64,000 nucleotides of DNA from Flavobacterium humi (GTDB lineage Bacteria; Bacteroidota; Bacteroidia; Flavobacteriales; Flavobacteriaceae): assembly GCF_004745595.1 (NCBI RefSeq), contig NZ_SRLH01000005.1, positions 124,001 to 188,000 of the forward strand. Reading direction: 5' to 3'. Within the stretch, counting starts at the first letter, position 1; each line of letters starts with the position of its first letter. The notes below the pieces were generated by a model. That model ran no database searches and was not told the origin of the DNA. It saw only the letters and a list, made by a program, of their open reading frames with translations. Of the stretch, positions 29,930-38,048 are shown in pieces. The position numbers and the translations under genes are program-made.

Positions 29930-30469
29930 TTGAGTTTACCTATACTCATACAAGGATGCTTAGAAAAAAATACCAAGTCGCAAGAACAATTATATCAATT
30001 ATATGCTGCCAAATTGTTTTCTGTTTGCTTGAAGTATTCCCGTAATTATGCCGAAGCGCAGGATAATTTACAAGACGGTTTTTTAATCATTTTTGATAAG
30101 ATAGGACAATATAAATTTGCCGGTTCGTTTGACGGCTGGGCAAAGAGGATCATGGTCAACCATGTTTTGCAGCAATACAGGAAGACCACTTTTTTGGAAT
30201 TGGTAAATGATGTGGTGGATGAAGCTTCGATAGAAATCGATGACGAGAATATCAGTCTCGATTTTTTGCTGAAAATTGTACAGGAACTGCCCGACCGTTA
30301 CAGGCTTGTGTTCAACCTGTATGTGCTTGACGATTATTCGCATAAGGAAATTGCGGAGATGTTAGGGATTTCCATCGGGACGAGCAAGTCGAACCTGGCC
30401 AGGGCCAAAATGATTTTAAAAGATAAAATAGACGCGTCACAAGATAAAATTGTACCCTCGGTAAAATGA
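29930..30469 (+). CDS. ECF-type RNA polymerase sigma factor
   Basis: 179 residues. Sigma-2 region about 20-90 (YAAKLFSVCLKYSRNYAEAQDNLQDGFLIIFDKI), sigma-4 region about 115-170 with the helix-turn-helix HKEIAEMLGISIGTSKSNLARAK. The start must be the TTG at 29930: an in-frame TGA lies two codons upstream and no Met occurs before residue 75. An ATG at 29923 is in another frame. The stop overlaps the start of the next gene by 4 bases (ATGA). The pair resembles a sigma factor with its membrane regulator, and autoregulation is likely but not visible. Confidence 0.9.
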   Translation: MSLPILIQGCLEKNTKSQEQLYQLYAAKLFSVCLKYSRNYAEAQDNLQDGFLIIFDKIGQYKFAGSFDGWAKRIMVNHVLQQYRKTTFLELVNDVVDEASIEIDDENISLDFLLKIVQELPDRYRLVFNLYVLDDYSHKEIAEMLGISIGTSKSNLARAKMILKDKIDASQDKIVPSVK

Positions 30470-32289
30470 GCGAAAGAAAAAATATAGAACGTTTGTTCCA
30501 GGAAAAATTCAAAGATTTTGAAGCTGCTCCGCCACCACAGGTCTGGGCGGGTATCGAATCAAAATTAGAGAAAAAAGAAAGCAAACCAACCGCTGCGGTT
30601 CCTTTTTGGCTTAAGGCTTCAGGAATAGCGGCTGTATTGCTTTTGGGGTATTTTACCGCGGATAATTATTCGAAAGTGGCCCATTATTTCAATACCGACG
30701 CGAAGCAACCTGAAACAGTGGTTTCTGCAGGTTCTTCCAATACGGGAAATGCACAAGGCGACACTACTAACAATAATAAGGAAGGAAACATTGGTAATGG
30801 AAATACCGCCAATGGCAATTTGCAGGAGAACCCAATCGCAGGCCAGGAAGATGCTGTTGTACTCCATGATAATACTACCGGGAATGAAAAGCCTTCCCTG
30901 CTGAATCCGGGCCAAACGCATAACGCTTCACAAGAAAGCGTGGTTTCATCTGCGCAAAGCAACAACCGGGCAGCCATTCCAACAGGCAAAAACAGGAAAT
31001 CGGAACAATCCCGCTTCAAAAACCAGGACAACACAACATTGCAACACGATCAGGATATAGCTGTCGCGGCAACATCCCAGGCTAAAAAAGAGGGAGGCAA
31101 AAAATCAAATAATTCAGATAAAGCAACAGAATTGGCCCTTTCGGGAGATAACCAAAGAGATCATCAAAAGCAGTCCATAGCTGAAAATAATACCGGAGAG
31201 CAAGGGCAGGAAGTAAGGGACGGAATAGCTGCAAAAGACAAAAACCGTACAGAAACCGCCCAAAACAAATCCCGTATGGCTAAATTATCGGAGGAAATCA
31301 TCAAAAAGGCCGGCGTTGCCAATGGTATGGCTATTACTGAAGGCAAAAATTCCTCTGCGGCAAATGCATCGAATCAAACCCGGAATCCTGACAAAAATAT
31401 TTCATTATTCAATGAAGGAAAAAACGCTTCGGCTTTCAATACGGCAAACCCGGCCTTCAGCACTACTGTAAAAACGGTTAAGGATTCTGCCATAATTGCT
31501 GCAGCCGAAAACCCTTTGGAGAAAATCCTGAAAGAAAAAGAAAACAAAGACAAGGAAGAGAAAAAAGTAGCGGCCAATAGCACCAAGTGGAAAATCCGCC
31601 CGAATGTGGGACCGGTTTACATGAGTGCTTCAAAAGGATCTCCTATTGATGGCCAGTTTGGTGACAACGCCAAAGAATACGAAAAAAATATCAGCATCGG
31701 TTTGGGCGTTGATTATGCCGTAACCTCAAAAATAGCGCTCCGTACAGGAATCAGTAAACTTGATTTGGGTTACCATACCAACGGGATTGTGTATTATGAA
31801 GACCTGAACAGCAGGGGTACCAATTCCATAATACTGAGGAACATCAATTTGAGGCCGGAAGCTTCAAGGATGGTTGTGGAGGACAGGGACATGCCGGCTT
31901 CACAGGAATTGGCCTTCCAGGACAAAGAAGAAGGTTATTTAAGCCAACAGATGGATTATATGGAGGTTCCGGTTGAGGTTTCTTATACATTAATCGATAA
32001 GAAATTCGGGCTGCAGCTGATCACCGGATTGAGTACTTTATTTTTGAGCGGCAATGAGGTTTCGGTGGTGTCCAATGGATTTTCAACAACGTTGGGAGAA
32101 GCCAATAACCTGAATAAAGTGCATTTCAGTACCAATATTGGGTTGGGTGTAAAATATAGCTTCTGGAAATCTTTCGAGGCTAATTTCGAACCCACATTCA
32201 AATATCAGATCAATACGTTTAATGAAAATTCCGGTGGATTCAAACCTTATGTAATTGGTTTGTACACTGGGATAAGTTTTAGGTTTTAA
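30466..32289 (+). CDS. Inner-membrane-anchored protein with long linker and C-terminal outer-membrane beta-barrel, probable sigma regulator
   Basis: 607 residues. Residues 1-45 are cytoplasmic, with FQEKFKDFEAAPPPQVWAGIE typical of proteins paired with Bacteroidota ECF sigma factors. One transmembrane helix follows at about 46-63. Residues about 65-373 are a low-complexity linker rich in Asn, Gln, Lys, Ala and Gly. From about 374 the sequence becomes an outer-membrane beta-barrel-type domain (IRPNVGPVYMSASKG, ISIGLGVDYAVTSKIALRTGISKL) ending in YTGISFRF with a terminal Phe. It overlaps the sigma gene by 4 bases. A protein touching both membranes and controlling the sigma factor is inferred. 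Confidence 0.8.
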   Translation: MSERKNIERLFQEKFKDFEAAPPPQVWAGIESKLEKKESKPTAAVPFWLKASGIAAVLLLGYFTADNYSKVAHYFNTDAKQPETVVSAGSSNTGNAQGDTTNNNKEGNIGNGNTANGNLQENPIAGQEDAVVLHDNTTGNEKPSLLNPGQTHNASQESVVSSAQSNNRAAIPTGKNRKSEQSRFKNQDNTTLQHDQDIAVAATSQAKKEGGKKSNNSDKATELALSGDNQRDHQKQSIAENNTGEQGQEVRDGIAAKDKNRTETAQNKSRMAKLSEEIIKKAGVANGMAITEGKNSSAANASNQTRNPDKNISLFNEGKNASAFNTANPAFSTTVKTVKDSAIIAAAENPLEKILKEKENKDKEEKKVAANSTKWKIRPNVGPVYMSASKGSPIDGQFGDNAKEYEKNISIGLGVDYAVTSKIALRTGISKLDLGYHTNGIVYYEDLNSRGTNSIILRNINLRPEASRMVVEDRDMPASQELAFQDKEEGYLSQQMDYMEVPVEVSYTLIDKKFGLQLITGLSTLFLSGNEVSVVSNGFSTTLGEANNLNKVHFSTNIGLGVKYSFWKSFEANFEPTFKYQINTFNENSGGFKPYVIGLYTGISFRF

Positions 32290-32350
32290 GAAGTTTTTTA
32301 ATAATTTTTGGTTTACATACTTACAATAACATTTTTTTAGTTAAGTTGCC

Positions 32351-32368
32351 GTTGCTACTAGTAGTAAC
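32351..32368. repeat. 18-base inverted repeat behind the sigma/regulator operon
   Basis: GTTGCTACTAGTAGTAAC is self-complementary except for one G-T position, with no loop. It lies just before the terminator at 32376. It could be a protein-binding palindrome or an RNA structure. Confidence 0.4.
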
Positions 32369-32375
32369 AAATGAG

Positions 32376-32401
32376 AAAGTGCCTCGCCAGGGCACTTTTT
32401 T
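32376..32401. terminator. Bidirectional terminator between the barrel-protein gene and plsC
   Basis: AAAGTGCC and GGCACTTT arms with TCGCCAG loop and T run. The plsC stop codon lies within the T run on the opposite strand. Confidence 0.8.
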
Positions 32402-33146
32402 ATTTTTCGGCCTCATAAGCCAAAAGCTGGTTGTAAATAACCGTCCGGGCTTCTTCCCTGACAATTTTCCTGTCATGATGGACCTTGTCTTTGGTTTCGA
32501 TAAAACGATGGATCTTGACACGCATTTTTCCCGGGCTTCCGCTGAAGAACGTATACGAAAACCGTTTTTTATTGTCCCCGAATGTCAAAGGGACAATGGG
32601 CAAATGATGGTCTACCGCCAAATTAAAAGCGCCGTTCTTGAATTCATCCAATACAATGCTTTCGTCATCCGGAACCCTTCCTTCGGGGAAAATGCAAATG
32701 CTTAATCCTTGATTGATACGGTTTTGTGCCCGTTGGTAAACCGCTACCCGGCTTTTAGGGCTGTCCCGGTCTACCATAATACAGGTCCTTTTGAAGAAAA
32801 AGCCAAACAACGGAATCTTTTCCAGCTCTTTTTTGCCTACAAAAACAAAAGGGTTTTTAACCACGGCAAGCATCAGCATAATGTCTGTCATCGAAGTGTG
32901 GTTCGCAATAAACATATAGCTTTTGCCGGGAATGATTTCTTGTTCCTTTTCTATCGTATAATAAAAACCGGAACCGAAAAGGATCACTTTGGCCCAAATC
33001 CTGGCCAGCCTGAAGAAATATGGGTACCAGGTTTCTTTCAAAATGGAAACAAACAAGAATGGGAACATGACAAGGATAGGAATCAGCACAAGCACATAAA
33101 ACCAGATGCGCCAGAGTGTCCAAAAAAGCAGTTTAAAAATTTTCAT
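32400..33146 (-). CDS. plsC: 1-acyl-sn-glycerol-3-phosphate acyltransferase family protein
   Basis: 248 residues. Transfers an acyl chain to lysophosphatidic acid at the inner membrane. The N-terminus has one or two membrane helices (about 5-38). The acyltransferase motifs are NHTSMTD (the H-x4-D catalytic pair), the block with CIMVDRDSPKS, and FPEGRVPDD. Family members with other acceptors, such as ornithine-lipid or glycerolipid acyltransferases, cannot be excluded. It is divergent from trpS; its -7 box sits five bases before the ATG, so the mRNA may be leaderless. Confidence 0.88.
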   Translation of the reverse strand: MKIFKLLFWTLWRIWFYVLVLIPILVMFPFLFVSILKETWYPYFFRLARIWAKVILFGSGFYYTIEKEQEIIPGKSYMFIANHTSMTDIMLMLAVVKNPFVFVGKKELEKIPLFGFFFKRTCIMVDRDSPKSRVAVYQRAQNRINQGLSICIFPEGRVPDDESIVLDEFKNGAFNLAVDHHLPIVPLTFGDNKKRFSYTFFSGSPGKMRVKIHRFIETKDKVHHDRKIVREEARTVIYNQLLAYEAEK

Positions 33147-33151
33147 AGCAC

Positions 33152-33159
33152 CAAATGTA
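33152..33159 (-). promoter_or_regulatory. -7 box of plsC, leaderless arrangement
   Basis: Minus strand TACATTTG, then GTGCT, then the plsC ATG. It is a perfect box match with a five-base gap. Confidence 0.6.
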
Positions 33160-33189
33160 AGGAATCCTTTAAAAATATGATAAAAGAAT

Positions 33190-33197
33190 TAACTTTG
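33190..33197 (+). promoter_or_regulatory. -7 box of trpS
   Basis: TAACTTTG, a perfect match, 24 bases before the ATG at 33222. Confidence 0.6.
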
Positions 33198-33221
33198 CTA
33201 AAAATAGTATTTTAAAAGACC

Positions 33222-34196
33222 ATGGCAAAAATTCTTACCGGGATACAAAGTACGGGAACTCCGCACTTGGGAAATTTATTGGGAGCCATCATACCGGCAA
33301 TACAAATGGCAGCAAGGCCTGAAAACGAATCGTTTCTTTTTATTGCCGATTTGCACTCCATTACACAAATAAAAGACGGGGCAACGTTACGTCAAAACAC
33401 GAACAGTACTGCTGCTGCATGGCTCGCCTGCGGATTAAATACTGATAAAGTGGTTTTTTACCGTCAGTCCGATGTGCCGCAAACCGCGGAATTGTCTTGG
33501 TACCTGAGCTGTTTTTTCCCTTTCCAGAGATTGACATTAGCCCATTCTTTTAAGGATAAGGCTGATAGGCTGGAGGATGTCAATGCCGGGTTGTTTACGT
33601 ATCCGATGCTTATGGCTGCCGATATTTTGCTATATGATGCCGAAGTGGTTCCCGTTGGGAAAGACCAGTTACAGCACGTGGAAATCACCCGTGATGTAGC
33701 TTCCAGGTTTAATTTCCAAATGGGGGAAACGTTTGTTTTGCCAGAAGCTAAAATTGAAGAAAACACGATGCTAATCCCCGGGACTGACGGCCATAAAATG
33801 AGCAAATCCCGCAATAACATCATTAATATATTTTTGGATGACAAAGCGCTGCGCAAGCAAGTAATGAGCATTGAAACCGACAGTACACCGCTTGAAGAGC
33901 CGAAAAACCCGGAAACATGCAAGATTTTTGCTTTGTATAAATTGCTGGCAGATGAATCGCAGCTGAACCAAATGACCGAAAACTATAAAAACGTTAACCG
34001 TGATTATGGATATGGCCATGCGAAACAGGCGTTGTTCGAACTGATTACCGGGAAATTCGCCGTTGAAAGGGAGAAATACAATTATTACATGAACAATTTG
34101 CCGGAGCTGGAAGGATTGCTACAGGCCGGAGCTAAAAAAGCGGCTACTGTGGCCGATGGCGTACTCCAAAGGGTAAGGGTAAAGTTAGGATATTAA
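33222..34196 (+). CDS. trpS: Tryptophanyl-tRNA synthetase
   Basis: 324 residues, class I synthetase. The HIGH-type motif appears as HLGN in STGTPHLGNLLGA (near residue 15), and the KMSKS loop as KMSKSRNN. IADLHSIT and GKDQLQHVEITRD are typical of bacterial TrpRS. It is followed 6 bases later by the LprI-like gene in the same direction. Confidence 0.97.
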   Translation: MAKILTGIQSTGTPHLGNLLGAIIPAIQMAARPENESFLFIADLHSITQIKDGATLRQNTNSTAAAWLACGLNTDKVVFYRQSDVPQTAELSWYLSCFFPFQRLTLAHSFKDKADRLEDVNAGLFTYPMLMAADILLYDAEVVPVGKDQLQHVEITRDVASRFNFQMGETFVLPEAKIEENTMLIPGTDGHKMSKSRNNIINIFLDDKALRKQVMSIETDSTPLEEPKNPETCKIFALYKLLADESQLNQMTENYKNVNRDYGYGHAKQALFELITGKFAVEREKYNYYMNNLPELEGLLQAGAKKAATVADGVLQRVRVKLGY

Positions 34197-34202
34197 TACG
34201 CT

Positions 34203-34604
34203 ATGATGAGAAAAGTAGTTTTAGGGTTTTTGTTGCTATTGAGCCTTTCCGGTTTTTCACAAACACTGAAAACGGTCAAGGAACTGGAAAAAACAAACGA
34301 AAAGTGCCTGGATAACGAAGCTAACGGGTTGCAGTGCTCAACGGAATATTACAAACAGATGGACCTTCTGCTGAATAAGGTATACAATAAGCTCAGGTCC
34401 GGCCTCAGTGGCGATGAAAAATCCAAATTAAAGAAGGAACAGCAGCTTTGGCTCAAAAAAAGAGATCAGTATTCCGAGACTTTATATTCGGAAACTAAAG
34501 AAGAATTAGGCACAACCGAAGGCGAAGATTTCAAAATGATCCTGCGCCACAATGAAGCCGAATTTGTCAAAAAACGCGTAATAGAACTCATCAAACGATT
34601 ATAA
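34203..34604 (+). CDS. DUF1311/LprI-like exported protein
   Basis: 133 residues with a signal peptide (about 1-20, SLSGFSQ). The mature part has the LprI-like N-terminal domain pattern: Cys in EKCLDNEAN, an aromatic-rich EYYKQMDLLLNKVYNKLRSGL helix, KKEQQLWLKKRDQ and a C-terminal EFVKKRVIELIKRL. Family members include lysozyme inhibitors, but most are uncharacterised. It lies 6 bases after trpS and is probably cotranscribed by readthrough. Either of two adjacent ATG codons may be used. Confidence 0.8.
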   Translation: MMRKVVLGFLLLLSLSGFSQTLKTVKELEKTNEKCLDNEANGLQCSTEYYKQMDLLLNKVYNKLRSGLSGDEKSKLKKEQQLWLKKRDQYSETLYSETKEELGTTEGEDFKMILRHNEAEFVKKRVIELIKRL

Positions 34605-34631
34605 AAAAAGGTGCCGAAAAGCACCTTTTTT
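34603..34631. terminator. Bidirectional terminator between the LprI-like gene and thiL
   Basis: AAAAAAGGTGC / GCACCTTTTTT arms around CGAAAA. It serves both converging genes. Confidence 0.85.
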
Positions 34632-34636
34632 GTTTT

Positions 34637-35686
34637 TTATTCTTCTTGTAAGGCATTCCAGCCCCTGGCTTTCAGAGGGATTTTGGTATTGGCCCTGGTC
34701 ACTAAATGAATACCTTCGCTTTCCTGGACCATATGCCCTATGATGGTAAAGTTCGGGTTTCCTTTTATTTTGTCAAAGTCTTCCATGGCAATGGTAAAAA
34801 GCAATTCGTAATCTTCCCCGCCGTTTAAGGCAATGGTGGTGCTGTCGATATTGAATTCTTCACAAACCGAAATAAACTGCGGATCAAGCGGCAATTTATC
34901 TTCATATAAATTACATCCTACACCGGATTGTTTGCAAAGGTGCATGATTTCCGAAGACAAGCCATCAGAAATATCGATCATCGATGTTGGTTTTATCTCA
35001 AGCGCATACAATAAGGTACGCACGTCTTTCCGGGCTTCAGGCCTTAATTGCCTTTCAATCAAATAAGCATAACCATCCAGGTCTGGCTGCGAATTAGGAT
35101 TGACCTGGAAAACCTGTTTTTCGCGTTCCAAAACCTGCAATCCCATATAGGCCGCGCCCAAATCTCCGGTAACAACCAGTAAATTGCTTTCTTTGGCACC
35201 GTTCCTGTATACGATTTCCTCTTGGTCGGCTTCGCCAAAAGCAGTTATGGAAAGGATAAGCCCTTTTTGGGATGAGGTCGTGTCACCGCCTATTACATCT
35301 ACTTTGTACTCTTTGGCTGCCAATGTGATCCCGGCAAATAATTCTTCCAGGGCTTCCAGCGGAAAACGATTTGAAACCGCTACCGAAACCGTAATATGTG
35401 TCGGTTTGGCATTCATCGCACAAATATCGGAAACGTTTACCACAACAGCTTTATAACCCAAATGCTTCAAGGGCATATAGGCGAGGTCGAAATGAACGCC
35501 TTCAATTAATAAATCTGTGGAGACGACCGTTTTTTTATCTTTAAAATCCAAAATTGCCGCATCATCGCCAATGCCTTTTACCGTGGATTCTTGTGTAATT
35601 TCAAAATGTTGGGTCAGATGATCTATCAAACCAAATTCACCTAATTGCCCTATACTTGTTCTTTGTGGGGTTTTATCTTCAATCAT
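34637..35686 (-). CDS. thiL: Thiamine-monophosphate kinase
   Basis: 349 residues with the chosen start. Phosphorylates thiamine monophosphate to thiamine pyrophosphate. Family blocks are GEFGLIDHL, GIGDDAAIL, STDLLIEGVHFD, NVSDICAMNAKP, VIGGDTTSS, VTGDLGAAYMG, IDISDGLSSE and NGGEDYELLF. The frame is open up to 35776, but a perfect -7 box lies at 35708-35715 and the family begins near GEFGLI, so the ATG at 35686 is right. It converges with the LprI-like gene. No TPP riboswitch is seen in the short leader. Confidence 0.95.
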   Translation of the reverse strand: MIEDKTPQRTSIGQLGEFGLIDHLTQHFEITQESTVKGIGDDAAILDFKDKKTVVSTDLLIEGVHFDLAYMPLKHLGYKAVVVNVSDICAMNAKPTHITVSVAVSNRFPLEALEELFAGITLAAKEYKVDVIGGDTTSSQKGLILSITAFGEADQEEIVYRNGAKESNLLVVTGDLGAAYMGLQVLEREKQVFQVNPNSQPDLDGYAYLIERQLRPEARKDVRTLLYALEIKPTSMIDISDGLSSEIMHLCKQSGVGCNLYEDKLPLDPQFISVCEEFNIDSTTIALNGGEDYELLFTIAMEDFDKIKGNPNFTIIGHMVQESEGIHLVTRANTKIPLKARGWNALQEE

Positions 35687-35707
35687 CGCTATATAGTTAC
35701 TCTGGGG

Positions 35708-35715
35708 CAAAGGTA
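35708..35715 (-). promoter_or_regulatory. -7 box of thiL
   Basis: Minus strand TACCTTTG, 21 bases before the ATG at 35686. It decides the start against the longer frame. Confidence 0.65.
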
Positions 35716-35838
35716 CAAAGATTTTTCCCGGTTTGATAAACTCTTGCCGTGCCGCTGTTTTTAATTCATTTTCCAAAGGCGGAAAAAAATCCGGAAATAA
35801 AAAAATACTACTGACAAACTGTTGTCACTACCCGTGTT

Positions 35839-35846
35839 TAATTTTG
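35839..35846 (+). promoter_or_regulatory. -7 box of the two DinB-fold genes
   Basis: TAATTTTG, a perfect match, 28 bases before the ATG at 35875. Confidence 0.55.
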
Positions 35847-35874
35847 AATCAGTAATAACAAAAACAACAATATC

Positions 35875-36360
35875 ATGAACACATTATCAGTACCACAGGT
35901 TATCAGTACACAAGATTTATTGAAACATTGGCAAGGGCACAGAGCCTTAACAAGACGAGTGATCGAAGCTTTCCCGGAGAAAGATTTTTTCGAATTCTCC
36001 ATTGCCGGTATGCGTACTTTTGCTAAATTAACAGACGAGCTTTTGGCTATTGCCGCTCCGGCTTTGAAAGGGATAGTGAATCGCCAGGTTTTACCTTTTA
36101 CCGAAAAAGAAACGGAAAACCTGACCACCAAAGCCCAATACCTGGAAAGATGGGACCGCGATACAAAGGAAATCAATGACAATTGGGAGAAATTATCGAT
36201 TGAAGATTTTAGCGAATCGTTCAATCTTTTCGGTCAGTACGAATTCCCGATCATTCAGAATATTTTTTATTTCATTGATAATGAAGTACATCATAGAGGG
36301 CAAGGGTATGTTTATTTGCGTGCGTTAGGAATCGAACCGCCTTTTTTCTGGGAAAGATAA
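35875..36360 (+). CDS. DinB-fold (DfsB/YfiT-like) metal-binding four-helix protein
   Basis: 161 residues. The helical pattern and the ligand-bearing segments fit the DinB superfamily: an early His in KHWQGHRALTR and a C-terminal DNEVHHRGQGYVYLRALG helix with two His. Members are four-helix bundles, often thiol transferases or of unknown function. It heads a pair of related genes and faces the WYL regulator at 36964 tail to tail. The name refers to the fold; it is not DNA polymerase IV. Confidence 0.85.
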   Translation: MNTLSVPQVISTQDLLKHWQGHRALTRRVIEAFPEKDFFEFSIAGMRTFAKLTDELLAIAAPALKGIVNRQVLPFTEKETENLTTKAQYLERWDRDTKEINDNWEKLSIEDFSESFNLFGQYEFPIIQNIFYFIDNEVHHRGQGYVYLRALGIEPPFFWER

Positions 36361-36411
36361 ATTAAACAAACAACAAGAATAACCATTTCATTCAAACTAA
36401 AATAACGGATT

Positions 36412-36909
36412 ATGAGTTTAAAAAAAGTAATGGCCAATTATGCCGCTTATAATGCCTGGGTGAACCAGCAATTTGCCCAATGGCTTTCTTCCAAATCAGA
36501 TGAATTACTCCATAAGGAACTGCCATCGAGTTTTTCCAGCATCGTCAAAACGCTCAACCATATTTGGGCCACCGAAGAATACTGGTATTCCATCATCGCC
36601 GAAACTTCTGAATTTGACACCAGGGAAAACGTTGTTTTGGTTACGGATGAAGTTATAAAAGGCCTGGTAAACCGTTCGAATCGTTTGGCGGAACTCATCG
36701 GTTCAATGTCTGAAGAAGAGCTATCCCAAACGGTCAAAATCACCAATCCGTGGTTCCAGTGCGAGCTGCCTAAATACGAATACCTGATGCAGGTCATCAA
36801 CCACGGGACATATCACAGAGGGCAGATTGTAACCATCGGGCGGAATTTCGGTATTACCGATGCCACCAATACGGACTATAATTTTTATAATGTGGTCAAA
36901 CCTCAATAA
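36412..36909 (+). CDS. DinB-fold metal-binding protein, second copy
   Basis: 165 residues. A DinB/DUF664-type four-helix bundle: MANYAAYNAWVNQQFAQWL opening, LNHIWATEEYWYSII with the first His, and INHGTYHRGQIVTIGRNFG with the C-terminal His pair. It lies 51 bases after the first DinB-fold gene and is only distantly similar to it. The two are probably cotranscribed. Confidence 0.87.
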   Translation: MSLKKVMANYAAYNAWVNQQFAQWLSSKSDELLHKELPSSFSSIVKTLNHIWATEEYWYSIIAETSEFDTRENVVLVTDEVIKGLVNRSNRLAELIGSMSEEELSQTVKITNPWFQCELPKYEYLMQVINHGTYHRGQIVTIGRNFGITDATNTDYNFYNVVKPQ

Positions 36910-36930
36910 GGCAGTGTCGTAAGTGCCTTG

Positions 36931-36967
36931 GTAATCCTGAAAGTGATTGTTTCATTTTCGGGATTAC
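36931..36967. terminator. Hairpin between the second DinB-fold gene and the WYL regulator
   Basis: GTAATCC-TGAAAGTGA and TCATTTTCGGGATTAC form a long stem with G-T pairs. It overlaps the regulator stop codon. There is no clean T run, so termination is plausible but weak. Confidence 0.45.
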
Positions 36968-37935
36968 TGCTTTTGCAGCAGTTTGTTTTTTTGCTTGTCC
37001 AGCAGTTCCAGTATCCTGTCTTTTAGCCTTTCAGGAGTAATGATATCGCAATAATCGCCAAACATCAAATACCATCTGGCAAATCCGTCTTCGACATTCT
37101 GGCACATAAAAGTCATCTCGATCCGATTTCCGACTGTCCTTTCGGAAACAAAACCATGGTATTTGCGTTCTTCCGTCAGGTATTTTGCTATTTTCTGGTC
37201 TACCAGGATTTGTACCTTGGTTGTGGGAGCCGTGTTTTTTTTCTCTTGCAGAAAGGTTTCCAAAGGTTGGTGTTCCAAAGTGAAAAGGATCTCGGTTTTC
37301 CGGATTTCCTGGATACGGTCGGTCCGGAATTGCCGGTAATCCTTCCGCAAGTGGCAATAGCCAAAGACATACCAGAAATTATGATCATGAAAAAGGCCTA
37401 CGGGTTCAATGGTCCTTTCGGTAACGCCTTCAGCATCAAAAGCCTGGTAAAAAAGGGACACTTGTTTTTGTTCGGCAATACTTTCGAAAAGAAAAGCCAG
37501 GGTATTGGGTACTTTCGTATTAAAGAGTTGCCGTGAAGGCTGCATGACCACTTTCGATTCAATGGTAGAAACCCAGTCTTTATCAGTACTCCGTAGAACA
37601 GCTTTGAGTTTGTACATCGCCGAAGTATAATGGTTCCCCAATGTGGCATCGGTAAATTTCTGCATGAGTTTCTCAGCGGCAATAAAACTGCCGGCTTCTT
37701 CCCGGGTAAACATCACAGGAGGCAAACGATAGCCGTCAACCAGGGCATAACCTACGCCTGCTTCGCTGTAAATGGGTACGCCAGAGGCTTCCAACGTACG
37801 GATATCACGGTAAATAGTCCTTAGGCTGACATCAAACCGATCTGCCATTTCCTGCGCCTTTACAATCTTTTTGGATTGCAATTGAATCAAAATAGCGACA
37901 ATCCGGTCAAACCGTTTGGGAGATTCATCAATCAT
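36964..37935 (-). CDS. YafY-type HTH/WYL-domain transcriptional regulator
   Basis: 323 residues. An N-terminal winged HTH (about 8-60, KIVKAQEMADRFDVSLRTIYRDIRTLE), a WYL domain (about 140-220, with FHDHNFWYVFGYCHLRKDYRQFRTDRI) and a C-terminal WCX-like extension with FARWYLMFGDYCDI. WYL proteins sense nucleotides, nucleic acids or other small ligands. Regulators of this kind often sit beside DinB-fold genes, and the neighbouring pair are plausible targets. That is inference. Confidence 0.9.
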   Translation of the reverse strand: MIDESPKRFDRIVAILIQLQSKKIVKAQEMADRFDVSLRTIYRDIRTLEASGVPIYSEAGVGYALVDGYRLPPVMFTREEAGSFIAAEKLMQKFTDATLGNHYTSAMYKLKAVLRSTDKDWVSTIESKVVMQPSRQLFNTKVPNTLAFLFESIAEQKQVSLFYQAFDAEGVTERTIEPVGLFHDHNFWYVFGYCHLRKDYRQFRTDRIQEIRKTEILFTLEHQPLETFLQEKKNTAPTTKVQILVDQKIAKYLTEERKYHGFVSERTVGNRIEMTFMCQNVEDGFARWYLMFGDYCDIITPERLKDRILELLDKQKNKLLQKQ

Positions 37936-37954
37936 GGAGTGTTTTCTTTTCCTT

Positions 37955-37962
37955 CAAAGATA
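37955..37962 (-). promoter_or_regulatory. -7 box of the WYL regulator gene
   Basis: Minus strand TATCTTTG, 19 bases before the ATG at 37935. Confidence 0.6.
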
Positions 37963-37974
37963 CATTTTTGAACA

Positions 37975-38003
37975 GAAAAACCCGACAACTTTCGCTATCG
38001 GGT
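37975..38003 (-). terminator. Terminator after lepA
   Basis: On the minus strand ACCCGA and TCGGGT enclose an imperfect inner stem, followed by a T run. It lies directly upstream of the WYL regulator promoter. Confidence 0.65.
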
Positions 38004-38048
38004 CTCTCTTTATTCTTTGCTCTTTCCTCTATGTTCTAAAAGAAAAGA

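Noticed and set aside
35687-35776. TPP riboswitch in front of thiL
   Set aside because: The leader from the promoter box to the ATG is about 20 bases, too short, and the upstream sequence lacks the conserved thi-box pattern.
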